The notes under the pieces were generated by a model. That model did no database searches and had not been told where the DNA came from. It worked only from the letters and a program-made list of their open reading frames with translations. A stretch of 64,000 nucleotides of DNA from DATFKA01 sp035268885 (GTDB lineage Bacteria > Bacteroidota > Bacteroidia > Chitinophagales > Saprospiraceae): positions 14,697 to 78,696 of the forward strand of contig DATFKA010000146.1 in the NCBI GenBank assembly GCA_035268885.1, written 5' to 3'. Within the stretch, counting starts at the first letter, position 1, and the number at the start of each line of letters is the position of its first letter. The position numbers and the translations under genes are program-made. Shown one piece after another: positions 43,701 to 51,236 of this stretch.

Positions 43701-45705
43701 CATTGATGATCTGGAAGAAAAAATTGGTCCTCTAGAAACCATCCTCTTGAATAAAGAGGCTTATCAGTCTTTTGCCAGTGGGGATGGTGCTTGTCTGGGA
43801 TGTTCTGAAAAGTCAGTGGTGCATCTCTTTACCGCAACGGTAGAGTCCCTGATGCAGCCTCGTATTAAGCAGCACGTCACCAAACTGGATGATCTGGTGG
43901 ACCGAATGGAAAGGTACATCCAGAAGCAATTACTGAGTAACGTTGATATCAGCGATACCGATACGATGGCTAAAATCATCGCGGAATCGGCTAATTCCGA
44001 CCTGACCATGGCGGATATTGCCCGTAAGATGGAAGCTGATCGTGGAGGTGATCCAATCGATCAGGAATGGTTGAGAGATACCACACAATTACTGGCTAAG
44101 CTGAAGAACCTGAAATGGAAATATACTAGCGGTACGACCGGCAATGGCCGGGCTACTATGGGGATGTGTAATTCGACGGGCTGTACCTCCGTTTGGGGTA
44201 GTACCTGGCCGTACAATCCCTATCCATTTCCCTGGGCGAACCATTTGTTCCAGGATTCTCCCTCCATGGCAATGGGGCTTTTCGAAGGGCATATGTCCAA
44301 AATGGCCGAAGGCTTTAAGGCTATCCGTAAAGCCGAATTAGTCTTAGAGGGTAGGTATCGTCCTCAGGAGCACGACAGCTTCTTTACTTATTTCAACTGG
44401 CAACAGTTTACCCAGGAAGAATGGCTGCTCTGCCCACCGGTAACGGTACTGGGTGGCGATGGTGCCATGTATGATATTGGTTTCCAAAACCTCTCCCGTA
44501 TGATGGCTTCCGGTAAGCCGATTAAAGTCGTCGTCGTCGATACACAGGTGTATTCTAATACCGGTGGTCAGGCCTGTACTTCGGGCTTTATGGGGCAGGT
44601 CTCCGATATGGCACAATACGGTAAAGCGATCCAGGGTAAGTCCGAAGCACGTAAAGAGATCGGACTGATTGCCATGGCACACCGGAATACGTACGTGATG
44701 CAAGCTACCCTGGCCAATACCAGCCACATGATCGAAGGCTTCATCGATGGGCTGATCGCCAAACGTCCGGCTATCTTCAACCTGTATACGGCTTGTCAGC
44801 CGGAGCACGGTATCGCCGATGATATGGGCACGCACCAGGCTAAATTAGCCGTAGAGTCCAGAGCCTATCCGATCTTCCGCTACGATCCGGATAAAGGCGT
44901 AACCGCCGAAGATAATTTCGACCTGAGTGGTAACCCTGCAATGGATAGCCTCTGGCCCACGTATCAACTGAAGTACGTCGAAAACGGTCGCGAGAAGACC
45001 ATGGATGTTGCTATGACCTTTGCAGACTTTGCCATTACGGAAGGTCGCTTCCGCAAACACTTCCGCAAAGTACCCCGTAATGCCTGGAATGATAACATGG
45101 TCGAGTTGGTCGACTTCCTGGAAATGGACGCCGACGAAAGAGAAGATAAATTCCCTTACATCTGGGCCGTCGATCACAAGCAAAAACTTAGTCGGGTACT
45201 CGTAGCTGAGCGGATCGTTGAATCCTGCGAAGATCGCCGGGACTTCTGGATCATGCTGCGCTCTATGGCCGGTGCTGATAAGCCTGCTGAAACTCCGAGA
45301 ACAGAAATAGAGCAAGAAGTACGCACCGAAGTGGTCAGTAAGATTGCACAGGGATTAATGAAAATGGCAACTGGCGAAAATGGTAACGGATTGGCCGCAT
45401 TAGTAATACAACCAGAAACGACTGTAGAAAAAGAATCCGGTAGTGATACCACGGCAGCAGAGGGGATGGATCCCTGGATCGAGACCAGTGAATGTACTTC
45501 CTGTGATGAATGTATCAAGATCAATGCGGCCATCTTTACTTACAATGAAGATGGGAAAGCAACGATCAAGAATCCAGACGGCGGGCCTTACGAAGATATC
45601 GTAAAAGCGGCCGAGAAGTGTACAGCCGGAGTGATTCATCCCGGATTACCGAAGAATGAAGAGGGACTGGAAAAGTGGATTAAGCGTGCCGAAAAGTTTA
45701 ACTAA
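40798..45705 (+). CDS. nifJ: Pyruvate:ferredoxin oxidoreductase, extended form
   Basis: 1635 residues; single-chain enzymes of this family are usually about 1170-1230. Order: alpha domain with FPITPSTQMGEYW (from 37), domain II, gamma domain (about 480-690: RFHSIGGWGAITTGKNLA), a two-cluster ferredoxin domain with CTACGKCYTVCP (about 787) and CKGCMECIEVC (about 921), then the thiamine-diphosphate domain with ACLGCSEK, CNSTGCTSVW and GGDGAMYDIG (about 1219). It oxidises pyruvate or another 2-oxoacid with CoA to acyl-CoA and CO2 and reduces ferredoxin. Unusual: about 125 residues separate the two cluster motifs, and a C-terminal ferredoxin-like module (CTSCDECI, about 1566) is added. Start ATG at 40798; rnfC follows 2 bases after the stop. 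Confidence 0.92.
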   Translation: MKKSSKTFKYPGIRVAVDGNTAAIMCERESSDAAGAFPITPSTQMGEYWAEEAAKGHLNISDRPLIFIEPEGEHAAAAVTAGLSMTGLRAANFSSGQGIAYMHESLYAAVGKRLTYVLNIGARAMTKSTLNVHAGHDDYHAIDDTGFFQLFAKKAQHVADLNIIAHKVAELALTPGIVAQDGFLTTHLIESMDIPERDLIKEYLGRPDDIVPTPTPAQRMIYGETRRRIPELWDVDNPLMAGIVQNQDSYMQSVAAQRPFFFDHIQALTDQAFEDYYELTGRKYARVMGYKTEDADYLILGQGSVVSSAEVVVDYLRETRGIKVGVVDLVMFRPFPGDLIAKYLKGKKGVAILERLDQPLATDLPIAREVRSIINKCIENGLSPKNKPYPELETYRQKDIPSIYSGSFGMGSRDLQPEGLIGTVENMLPDGKNKKQFFLSIDFIRDTPYSPKQRAYQEEIQEAYPHVKELSVRGSENPNLMPKGAVTVRFHSIGGWGAITTGKNLAMTLFDLLGYHIKANPKYGSEKKGQPTTYYLAAAPEPIRINCEYYFVDVVLSPDPNVFKHTNALAGLKKGGSFIIQSDKSTPEEAWADIPKPYQKIIIDNEIRVFFIDGFKIAREEATNPDLQLRMQGIAFQGAFFAAAPLMEQAGLSEAALLQAIEEQLQHKFGSKGQRVVDDNLRVVKRGFDEVFEAKNKVLGATNGQDEGLSAALPLPTIVRETPVSESKLSDLHRFWEQTGNFYARGMGNDNITDPFIGLSVMPAASSLFRDMTGIRFDHPEWVSENCTACGKCYTVCPDTALPGLVSEVSDVLNTVVERVRKQQGSVKHLPKAVRQIETRLRELFKTDGKEISVNQLLHEVIDQMIQEDAQGNGNVTELKWFREELGDFKFALTRPYYDLFEKKEANSGGLFSITLNPQTCKGCMECIEVCDDDALRIVTQTEDSVARLRTEWDFWTDLPTTPEKFNRIDDLEEKIGPLETILLNKEAYQSFASGDGACLGCSEKSVVHLFTATVESLMQPRIKQHVTKLDDLVDRMERYIQKQLLSNVDISDTDTMAKIIAESANSDLTMADIARKMEADRGGDPIDQEWLRDTTQLLAKLKNLKWKYTSGTTGNGRATMGMCNSTGCTSVWGSTWPYNPYPFPWANHLFQDSPSMAMGLFEGHMSKMAEGFKAIRKAELVLEGRYRPQEHDSFFTYFNWQQFTQEEWLLCPPVTVLGGDGAMYDIGFQNLSRMMASGKPIKVVVVDTQVYSNTGGQACTSGFMGQVSDMAQYGKAIQGKSEARKEIGLIAMAHRNTYVMQATLANTSHMIEGFIDGLIAKRPAIFNLYTACQPEHGIADDMGTHQAKLAVESRAYPIFRYDPDKGVTAEDNFDLSGNPAMDSLWPTYQLKYVENGREKTMDVAMTFADFAITEGRFRKHFRKVPRNAWNDNMVELVDFLEMDADEREDKFPYIWAVDHKQKLSRVLVAERIVESCEDRRDFWIMLRSMAGADKPAETPRTEIEQEVRTEVVSKIAQGLMKMATGENGNGLAALVIQPETTVEKESGSDTTAAEGMDPWIETSECTSCDECIKINAAIFTYNEDGKATIKNPDGGPYEDIVKAAEKCTAGVIHPGLPKNEEGLEKWIKRAEKFN

Positions 45706-45707
45706 CC

Positions 45708-47039
45708 ATGGGACTATTTTATAACAAAAAGTCTTTTCGTCACGGAGTTCATCCGCCTGAACAAAAATCCGAGACCAATCAATTGCCGATCCGGCAGTTT
45801 GGTTTCGCCCCGCTGATGGTGCTCCCGCTCTCGCAGCACATTGGAGCACCATCGGTTCCGGTAGTGTCAGAAGGACAGGAGGTGGTACGCGGGCAGCTTT
45901 TAGCCCACTCCGACGGCTATGTGTCTGTACCGCTGCACGCTCCCGCTTCGGGGGTCATTCGCAAGATAGGTGAGGTGCCGACGGTCTCCGGCAAAAAGAC
46001 GAAAGGCATTTACCTGGAGACTTTCCCGGCTTCCGGACAGGAAGTGTGGGGAGGAGAGAAAATCGATCTGGATTCTGCTAGCCCCGAAGAAATACTGCAG
46101 GGGGTACAGCAAGCGGGTATTGTCGGGCTGGGAGGGGCAGCTTTCCCAACCCACGTAAAACTAAAAGTACCGGAAGGGAAATCCTGCGAAATTTTGATGC
46201 TGAATGGTATTGAATGCGAGCCTTACCTGACGACTGACCACCGCGTGATGCTGGAGCAGGATGCCGATATCTTTATGGGGATCCGCTACCTGTTAAAAGC
46301 CACCGGTGCAAAAGAGGTCATCATCGGTATCGAAGCGAATAAGAAGGATGCCGCCGAGCACCTGGCAGCACTCATCCCTGATGACCTTCCGATTCGTGTG
46401 GAGGTTGTACCGGTGAAGTATCCGCAGGGAGCAGAGAAGATGTTGATCACCGCAATTCTGGGCAGGGAAGTACCCTCCGGGGGCTTGCCCATCGATATCG
46501 GGATAGTGGTAGTAAACGTGGCTACGGCCGCTGAGATTGGTCGGCTTTTGCCGAAAGGCAGAGGCATCCAGGAAAGGGTGGTCACTATTACCGGGGATGG
46601 CATTAAGCGAAAAGGCAATTACCTCATTCCGGTGGGTACCCCTATCCGGTATGTGTTGGAGCAGGTCGGCGTAGAAGAAGGATTGGCAGAAGTATATCTG
46701 GGTGGCCCCATGATGGGCATGGCCATCTCCGATTTGAGTATACCGATTACCAAGGGTACGTCTGGGGTAGTAGTTTTTACTAAAAAGAAGGTAAAACAAG
46801 ATCAACGAATCTATCCCTGCATCAAATGTGGCGCCTGCGTATCGGCTTGTCCTCTTTCACTGAATCCTTCTGAGCTGGGCATTTTGGCGCAAGCCGAAGC
46901 CTACGAGGAAATGGCTACTAAAAATAACTTGATGGACTGTTTCGAATGTGGCTCCTGCGCCTACGTATGCCCCTCGAACATCCCGTTGGTACAATATTTT
47001 CGATTATCCAAAAAGATGGTCCGCAAAAACAACAAGTAA
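45708..47039 (+). CDS. rnfC: Rnf electron transport complex subunit C
   Basis: 443 residues. Peripheral subunit that binds NADH through FMN. It has a barrel-sandwich hybrid part at the start (GQLLAHSDGYVSVPLHAPASG), the SLBB and FMN/NADH-binding parts with GIVGLGGAAFPTHVKL and GIECEPYLTTDHRVML. Two [4Fe-4S] motifs are CIKCGACVSACP and CFECGSCAYVCP (about 367-420). It starts 2 bases after the oxidoreductase stop, so it is in the same operon. Complete length and motifs argue for a working subunit. Confidence 0.95.
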   Translation: MGLFYNKKSFRHGVHPPEQKSETNQLPIRQFGFAPLMVLPLSQHIGAPSVPVVSEGQEVVRGQLLAHSDGYVSVPLHAPASGVIRKIGEVPTVSGKKTKGIYLETFPASGQEVWGGEKIDLDSASPEEILQGVQQAGIVGLGGAAFPTHVKLKVPEGKSCEILMLNGIECEPYLTTDHRVMLEQDADIFMGIRYLLKATGAKEVIIGIEANKKDAAEHLAALIPDDLPIRVEVVPVKYPQGAEKMLITAILGREVPSGGLPIDIGIVVVNVATAAEIGRLLPKGRGIQERVVTITGDGIKRKGNYLIPVGTPIRYVLEQVGVEEGLAEVYLGGPMMGMAISDLSIPITKGTSGVVVFTKKKVKQDQRIYPCIKCGACVSACPLSLNPSELGILAQAEAYEEMATKNNLMDCFECGSCAYVCPSNIPLVQYFRLSKKMVRKNNK

Positions 47040-47047
47040 AGACGCTA

Positions 47048-47136
47048 TCCGCCGGAGGCGGAAGCAGTATAGCCCTGCCCCAAAGGCACCGAAGGGATGC
47101 CTATGGCATGGCAAAGGGGCACAACAACACAACATC
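47048..47136 (+). promoter_or_regulatory. Hairpin plus conserved leader element before rnfD
   Basis: The rnfC-rnfD gap holds TCCGCCGGAGGCGGA (a perfect 6-bp hairpin), then ATAGCCC, a second possible stem of TGCCCC and GGGGCA, and GGGCACAACAACACAACA (47117-47134) directly before TC-ATG. The 18-base string recurs before rnfE (48867-48884) and before the reductase gene (50333-50350). Confidence 0.65.
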
Positions 47137-48153
47137 ATGCAACAAACAACACTACATATCAGCACCTCTCCACACCTTAGTAAGGGAGTTAGTACGGTGG
47201 GTATCATGCAGAATGTGGTCTGGGCGCTGATTCCCGTATCGCTGTTCGCTGTTTATGCCTTTGGCTGGAGTGCACTACTGGTGCTTCTGGCTACGACCGG
47301 TAGTGCGGTGCTAACGGAACATATGATCTGTCGATGGTCGGGCAAAACCAGTACGGTTGACGACTGGTCGGCCGTGATTACCGGTTTGTTATTAGGCCTC
47401 ACGCTACCACCGGCTTTCCCACTGTGGATGGCGATAATCGGTAGCGTGGTAGCCATCGCCGTAGGCAAGATGGCCTTTGGAGGACTGGGGAAAAATGTAT
47501 TTAATCCCGCGTTGGTCGGTCGGGCATTCCTGCAAGCGGCTTTTCCGGTGGCTATTACCACCTGGTCGCCTGCCTTTGCTCCAGAACGCTTACAGTCGCT
47601 TCACCCTTCTACGATGGCGGCACCATTTATGCAGCCGGCGGTGGATGGGATGAGTGGAGCCACGCCGCTATCCGCTTTCAAATTTGAAGGGATCAACACC
47701 AATACTATGGAATTGGCGATGGGACAGGTAAGTGGTTCGATCGGAGAGACCTCCGCCTTGCTGATTTTGCTTGGTGGTCTCTATCTGATTTGGCGAGGCA
47801 TGATGGACTGGCGCATTCCGGCGGGTATTTTATTGAGTGTAGCGATCCTGAGTGCTCTGTTTTTCGCCATCGATCCGGTAAGTTATCCTGCTCCCGGTTT
47901 CATGCTTTTTGCCGGCGGATTGATGCTGGGCGCCATGTTTATGGCGACGGATATGGTTGCCTCGCCTATGACCAATGCGGGTATATGGATTTATGGTGCT
48001 TTTATCGGCACTTTAATTTTTGTGATTCGAATTTGGGGAGGACTACCCGAAGGGATAATGTACGCTATTCTATTGGGGAATGCACTTTCGCCACATTTGG
48101 ATAAACTGGTTCCCCGTCGGGTTTACGGGCATCTGAAAACGAAAAAGTCATGA
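47137..48153 (+). CDS. rnfD: Rnf electron transport complex subunit D
   Basis: 338 residues from the ATG at 47137. A longer frame overlapping rnfC (from 46948) has an unlikely, very basic N-terminus and no support. About nine membrane helices. The flavin attachment site is DGMSGATPLSAF, with covalent FMN expected on Thr176. Other conserved parts: LLGLTLPPAFPLWMAIIGS and LGKNVFNPALVGRAFLQAAFP. It carries electrons within the membrane part of Rnf and takes part in ion pumping. It overlaps rnfG by 4 bases. Confidence 0.95.
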   Translation: MQQTTLHISTSPHLSKGVSTVGIMQNVVWALIPVSLFAVYAFGWSALLVLLATTGSAVLTEHMICRWSGKTSTVDDWSAVITGLLLGLTLPPAFPLWMAIIGSVVAIAVGKMAFGGLGKNVFNPALVGRAFLQAAFPVAITTWSPAFAPERLQSLHPSTMAAPFMQPAVDGMSGATPLSAFKFEGINTNTMELAMGQVSGSIGETSALLILLGGLYLIWRGMMDWRIPAGILLSVAILSALFFAIDPVSYPAPGFMLFAGGLMLGAMFMATDMVASPMTNAGIWIYGAFIGTLIFVIRIWGGLPEGIMYAILLGNALSPHLDKLVPRRVYGHLKTKKS

Positions 48154-48854
48154 ATAAAGCAATAACAGATCAACCAGCAGGTCAGCAGACGAGTTCGGTG
48201 AAGCTACTTTCCGCTATGGTGGGCTTAGGTATGCTGTGCGCTCTACTGATTGCCGTGACTTACGAAGGAACCAGGCCGCGTATTGCTTTTTTGCGTGCGG
48301 AGGCGCTGGAGCAGGCTATTTTTCAGGTGATTCCCGGAGCGGAGAAGACTACTGCTTTCAGCTACGAAGAGGAAGTGGGCTTTCGCCCAAAAGCGGATGA
48401 AGAAACGGCCGCGCTTTACGCTGGCTACAACGAAGCTGGAGAATTAGTCGGCCTGGCGCTGGAAGCAGCGGGACAGGGCTATGCGGGTGTGATCAAAATA
48501 CTATACGGCTATGATCCTCAGCAAGAAGTCGTAATCGGCTTCCAGGTACTGGAAACAAAAGAAACGCCTGGTCTGGGTGATAAAATAGAAAAGGATCCCA
48601 ATTTTCTGGCCAATTTTGAGGCACTGGATGTGCAAATGGCTGCCCGGGGTGATTCCCTGGCCAATGAAGTAATAACGGTAAAGAACGGAGAGAAACAGTC
48701 CCCTTGGCAGATTGATGGCATCACCGGAGCGACTATCTCCTCCCGGGCTATCGGTGATATGCTTGGTGAAAGTACCAGTAAGTGGGTCCCTATCATCCAA
48801 CAACATCTGAATCAGCTAAGTAAAGACGTTCTGCCTCAGGCGGAAGGTTCATAG
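48150..48854 (+). CDS. rnfG: Rnf electron transport complex subunit G
   Basis: 234 residues. One N-terminal membrane helix (LLSAMVGLGMLCALLIAVTY) and a periplasmic FMN-binding domain with IDGITGATISSRAI, where Thr195 should carry covalent FMN. VIGFQVLETKETPGLGDKI is the usual family motif. The start ATG lies inside the rnfD stop (ATGA). The last codons (LPQAEGS) are encoded by a palindrome that is part of the repeated element before rnfE. Confidence 0.95.
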   Translation: MNKAITDQPAGQQTSSVKLLSAMVGLGMLCALLIAVTYEGTRPRIAFLRAEALEQAIFQVIPGAEKTTAFSYEEEVGFRPKADEETAALYAGYNEAGELVGLALEAAGQGYAGVIKILYGYDPQQEVVIGFQVLETKETPGLGDKIEKDPNFLANFEALDVQMAARGDSLANEVITVKNGEKQSPWQIDGITGATISSRAIGDMLGESTSKWVPIIQQHLNQLSKDVLPQAEGS

Positions 48855-48884
48855 CCCGTATAAGGCGGGCACAACAACACAACA
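48833..48884 (+). promoter_or_regulatory. Hairpin plus conserved leader element before rnfE
   Basis: TCTGCCTCAGGCGGA (from 48832) at the end of rnfG, then ATAGCCC, a GCCCG-CGGGC hairpin, and GGGCACAACAACACAACA (48867-48884) touching the ATG at 48885. GGCGGAAG, four bases, ATAGCCC is shared with the rnfC-rnfD gap. Confidence 0.65.
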
Positions 48885-49547
48885 ATGGATAAACCAGCAA
48901 ACAACGAAAACAACTTCTGGCAAAACCTGGCCAATAGTCCGTCTACCAACGACTTCCTGAAGGGGCTGTGGAAAGACAATCCGGTCTTTGTGCAGGTGTT
49001 AGGGATGTGCCCGGTGCTGGCGGTAACCAATACGGCGGCGAATGCGCTAGCCATGGGACTGGCAACGGCCTTTGTACTGCTGATGTCGAATGTATTGGTG
49101 GCTGCCCTGAAAGACTTTATTCCCAAGCAGGTGCGGATCGCTTCCTACATTCTGATCATTGCCACCTTTGTGACGATCACAGATTACGCCATTCAGGCCA
49201 TCAGTGTATCCTTGCACAAAAGCCTGGGGGCTTTTATCTCCCTGATCGTGGTGAATTGCCTGATTTTGAGTCGGGCGGAAGCTTTCGCCTCAAAGAATAC
49301 CGTGGGTCGCTCCATTCTGGATGCGCTGGGTATGGGCCTTGGGTTTGTAGTAGCGCTACTTTGTCTGGGAGGCGTACGGGAGTTATTGGGTAGCGGTAGC
49401 CTTTTCGGCTGGATGCTTTTTCCGGAGAATTTTCAATCCTGGATTGTAATGATTCTGCCGGCAGGAGGATTTTTCACTTTGGCGCTTTGGTTATTCCTGA
49501 TCAATATCTGGCAGGAACGCAAACAAAAAACGATAAATCATGGCTGA
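48885..49547 (+). CDS. rnfE: Rnf electron transport complex subunit E
   Basis: 220 residues, six membrane helices. Family motifs: LWKDNPVFVQVLGMCPVLAV near the start (with the cysteine that helps hold the iron centre between RnfA and RnfE) and VVNCLILSRAEAFASKN in the middle (second cysteine). It forms an inverted-topology pair with RnfA around a buried iron or [2Fe-2S] site. It overlaps rnfA by 8 bases. Confidence 0.95.
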   Translation: MDKPANNENNFWQNLANSPSTNDFLKGLWKDNPVFVQVLGMCPVLAVTNTAANALAMGLATAFVLLMSNVLVAALKDFIPKQVRIASYILIIATFVTITDYAIQAISVSLHKSLGAFISLIVVNCLILSRAEAFASKNTVGRSILDALGMGLGFVVALLCLGGVRELLGSGSLFGWMLFPENFQSWIVMILPAGGFFTLALWLFLINIWQERKQKTINHG

Positions 49548-50118
49548 AGAATCACTATGGCAAATATTTATAGGCGCCAGTTTGATCAATAACTTTGTAC
49601 TGGCCTATTTCCTGGGAATCTGCCCTTTTTTGGGGGTGTCCGGTAAGATGGAGACGGCCTCGAAGATGGGGGCAGCGGTGACCTTTGTTATGCTGATCAG
49701 TTCCATGTGTGCCTATGGCATCCATCAGGTGCTGGTAGCTGTAAACGCCCCCTTTCTGCAGCTGATCTCTTATATCGTGGTCATTGCCTCTACGGTGCAG
49801 CTCGTGGAGATGTTCGTCAAGAAGATGAGTCCGGCTCTGTTTCGGGCATTGGGTATCTTCCTGCCCTTGATCACCACTAACTGTGCGATCCTGGCGGTCG
49901 CCCTTTTCCAGACGAATAAGGGTTACGGTTTTCTGGAGAGTTTGGTCTATGCGCTCGGTGCTGGTGCGGGATTTACCTTGGCGCTAATCCTGATCGCCGG
50001 ACTACGAGAACAATTAGCATTGGTGAAAATCCCCAGTACAGTGAAAGGAACAACTTTGACACTAATTATTGCCGGTATTCTGTCCCTGGCGTTTATGGGT
50101 TTTGCCGGCTTAGGCTAA
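49540..50118 (+). CDS. rnfA: Rnf electron transport complex subunit A
   Basis: 192 residues, six membrane helices. Motifs: NNFVLAYFLGICPFLGVS (first iron-site cysteine) and LPLITTNCAILAVALF (second). It pairs with RnfE to form the membrane iron centre. The order rnfC-D-G-E-A is as in Clostridium and Acetobacterium, but rnfB does not follow directly: two other genes are inserted. Confidence 0.95.
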   Translation: MAEESLWQIFIGASLINNFVLAYFLGICPFLGVSGKMETASKMGAAVTFVMLISSMCAYGIHQVLVAVNAPFLQLISYIVVIASTVQLVEMFVKKMSPALFRALGIFLPLITTNCAILAVALFQTNKGYGFLESLVYALGAGAGFTLALILIAGLREQLALVKIPSTVKGTTLTLIIAGILSLAFMGFAGLG

Positions 50119-50128
50119 AGAATGAATT

Positions 50129-50320
50129 ATGCTTTACACAATGGGTATTGCCATCGGAACCGTAATCGTACTAATGCTCTTTTGGATCCTCGTCCAGACG
50201 ATCTGGCGCCAGGTATTCCGGGACTACATTCAGGACGAAGATGTGCTTGCCGATCGCCGAAGTTGTGCCAACTGTGGCTGTAGCGGCCAAAAATGCACTC
50301 GTAAGCTAGAGACACCATAA
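50129..50320 (+). CDS. Small membrane protein with four cysteines, NqrM-like
   Basis: 63 residues. One N-terminal membrane helix (about 4-24), a basic/acidic linker, and a Cys-rich tail with Cys46, Cys49, Cys51 and Cys56 (RRSCANCGCSGQKC). NqrM, the factor that delivers iron to the cysteine site between NqrD and NqrE of the sodium-pumping NADH:quinone oxidoreductase, has the same design: short, one helix, four Cys at the end. RnfA and RnfE are homologues of NqrE and NqrD, and this gene starts 10 bases after rnfA. A maturation role is inferred from design and place only. A short ferredoxin-like or structural role is the alternative. Confidence 0.6.
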   Translation: MLYTMGIAIGTVIVLMLFWILVQTIWRQVFRDYIQDEDVLADRRSCANCGCSGQKCTRKLETP

Positions 50321-50362
50321 TCCGCCTCAAAGGGGCTCAACAACACAACAAAAAATAACATC
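50321..50362 (+). promoter_or_regulatory. Conserved leader element before the reductase gene
   Basis: TCCGCCTCAAAGGGGC, a weaker hairpin, runs into GGGCTCAACAACACAACA (50333-50350; one base differs from the other two copies), then 12 bases to the ATG at 50363. Confidence 0.6.
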
Positions 50363-51220
50363 ATGGCAAGACTAACAGATTTTAATGTCAACCAACAATT
50401 CAAGGCGGTGGTACAGGCCACAAAAAGACTGACCCCGCAAGACAGTGAAGAGATCCGGGAGATTATCCTCGAAGTGCAGGAACCTTCTTTCGACTGTAAA
50501 GTTAACCAAAGCTTTGGCGTATTGATCAAGCAGCAGGGCGCCTTTGGGAATCCCTACCATCACCGCTTATATAGCGTAGCCGATCTACCCGGATCGGAGG
50601 AGGGAAAGGTAAAACTTACCATGCTGGTGAAACGCTGTGCTTACGTCGATGAGTTTAGTGGCGAAGAGTATCCGGGGGTAGCTTCTAATTATCTTTGCGA
50701 TCGTCAGGTAGGTGATGAGCTTACCGTGACGGGACCTCACCAATTACCCTTCAGGGTTCCGGAAGACAAGACGGCCAACCTGATTCTGGTTGGAATGGGT
50801 ACCGGTATTGCCCCTTTCCGGGCTTTTGTAAAGAACATCTACGAGAATATTAAAGATTGGGAAGGACAAATCCGCCTTTTCTACGGCGCTCGCAGTGGAT
50901 TGGAGCTACTCTATATGAATGATAAGAACGACGATCTGGTACAGTACTACGACCAGGAGACTTTCCAGGCTTTCCACGCGCTTAGCCCTCGTCCCCACTG
51001 GGAAGACCCCATTGCTTTGGAAACGGCGATCGAAGATCGAGCTTCGGAAGTATTGGAAATGCTCAACCGAACTAATACCTATATCTACGTTGCCGGTTAC
51101 GAGAAAATCAGAGAAAAACTTGATAAGGCCTTTGCGACTATTATGGGTTCTAAAGAGCAATGGGCACTGCGCAAAGCAGAGCTGGTCGCAGGGGGCAAAT
51201 GGGCAGAAGTGATCTACTAA
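50363..51220 (+). CDS. Plant-type ferredoxin-NADP+ reductase
   Basis: 285 residues. FAD domain with RLYSVAD (from 68), the GVASNYLCD motif (105-113), then the NADP-binding domain with LVGMGTGIAPFRAF (142-155) and IYVAGYEKIREKLDKAF. The last residue is Tyr (WAEVIY), as in plastidic-type reductases, where it stacks on the flavin. There is no ferredoxin domain, so it is not NqrF. It should move electrons between ferredoxin and NADP(H). Lying between rnfA and rnfB in the Rnf operon, it may link the ferredoxin pool, or RnfB itself, to NADPH. The usual CGxxxM motif of the family is AGYEKI here. Confidence 0.9.
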   Translation: MARLTDFNVNQQFKAVVQATKRLTPQDSEEIREIILEVQEPSFDCKVNQSFGVLIKQQGAFGNPYHHRLYSVADLPGSEEGKVKLTMLVKRCAYVDEFSGEEYPGVASNYLCDRQVGDELTVTGPHQLPFRVPEDKTANLILVGMGTGIAPFRAFVKNIYENIKDWEGQIRLFYGARSGLELLYMNDKNDDLVQYYDQETFQAFHALSPRPHWEDPIALETAIEDRASEVLEMLNRTNTYIYVAGYEKIREKLDKAFATIMGSKEQWALRKAELVAGGKWAEVIY

Positions 51221-51236
51221 TAGAAATACCAGGGAA

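Noticed and set aside
40798..45705. Possible fusion or frameshift artefact in the long oxidoreductase gene
   Set aside because: The frame is open throughout with all family domains in order, and the extra regions are coded with similar codon use, so it is treated as one real gene.
46948..47136. N-terminal extension of rnfD overlapping rnfC
   Set aside because: The extension is basic and unlike any RnfD; the ATG at 47137 gives the normal N-terminus and follows the repeated leader element.
50363..51220. NqrF-like subunit
   Set aside because: There is no membrane helix or [2Fe-2S] domain, and the C-terminal Tyr and domain order fit a ferredoxin-NADP+ reductase.
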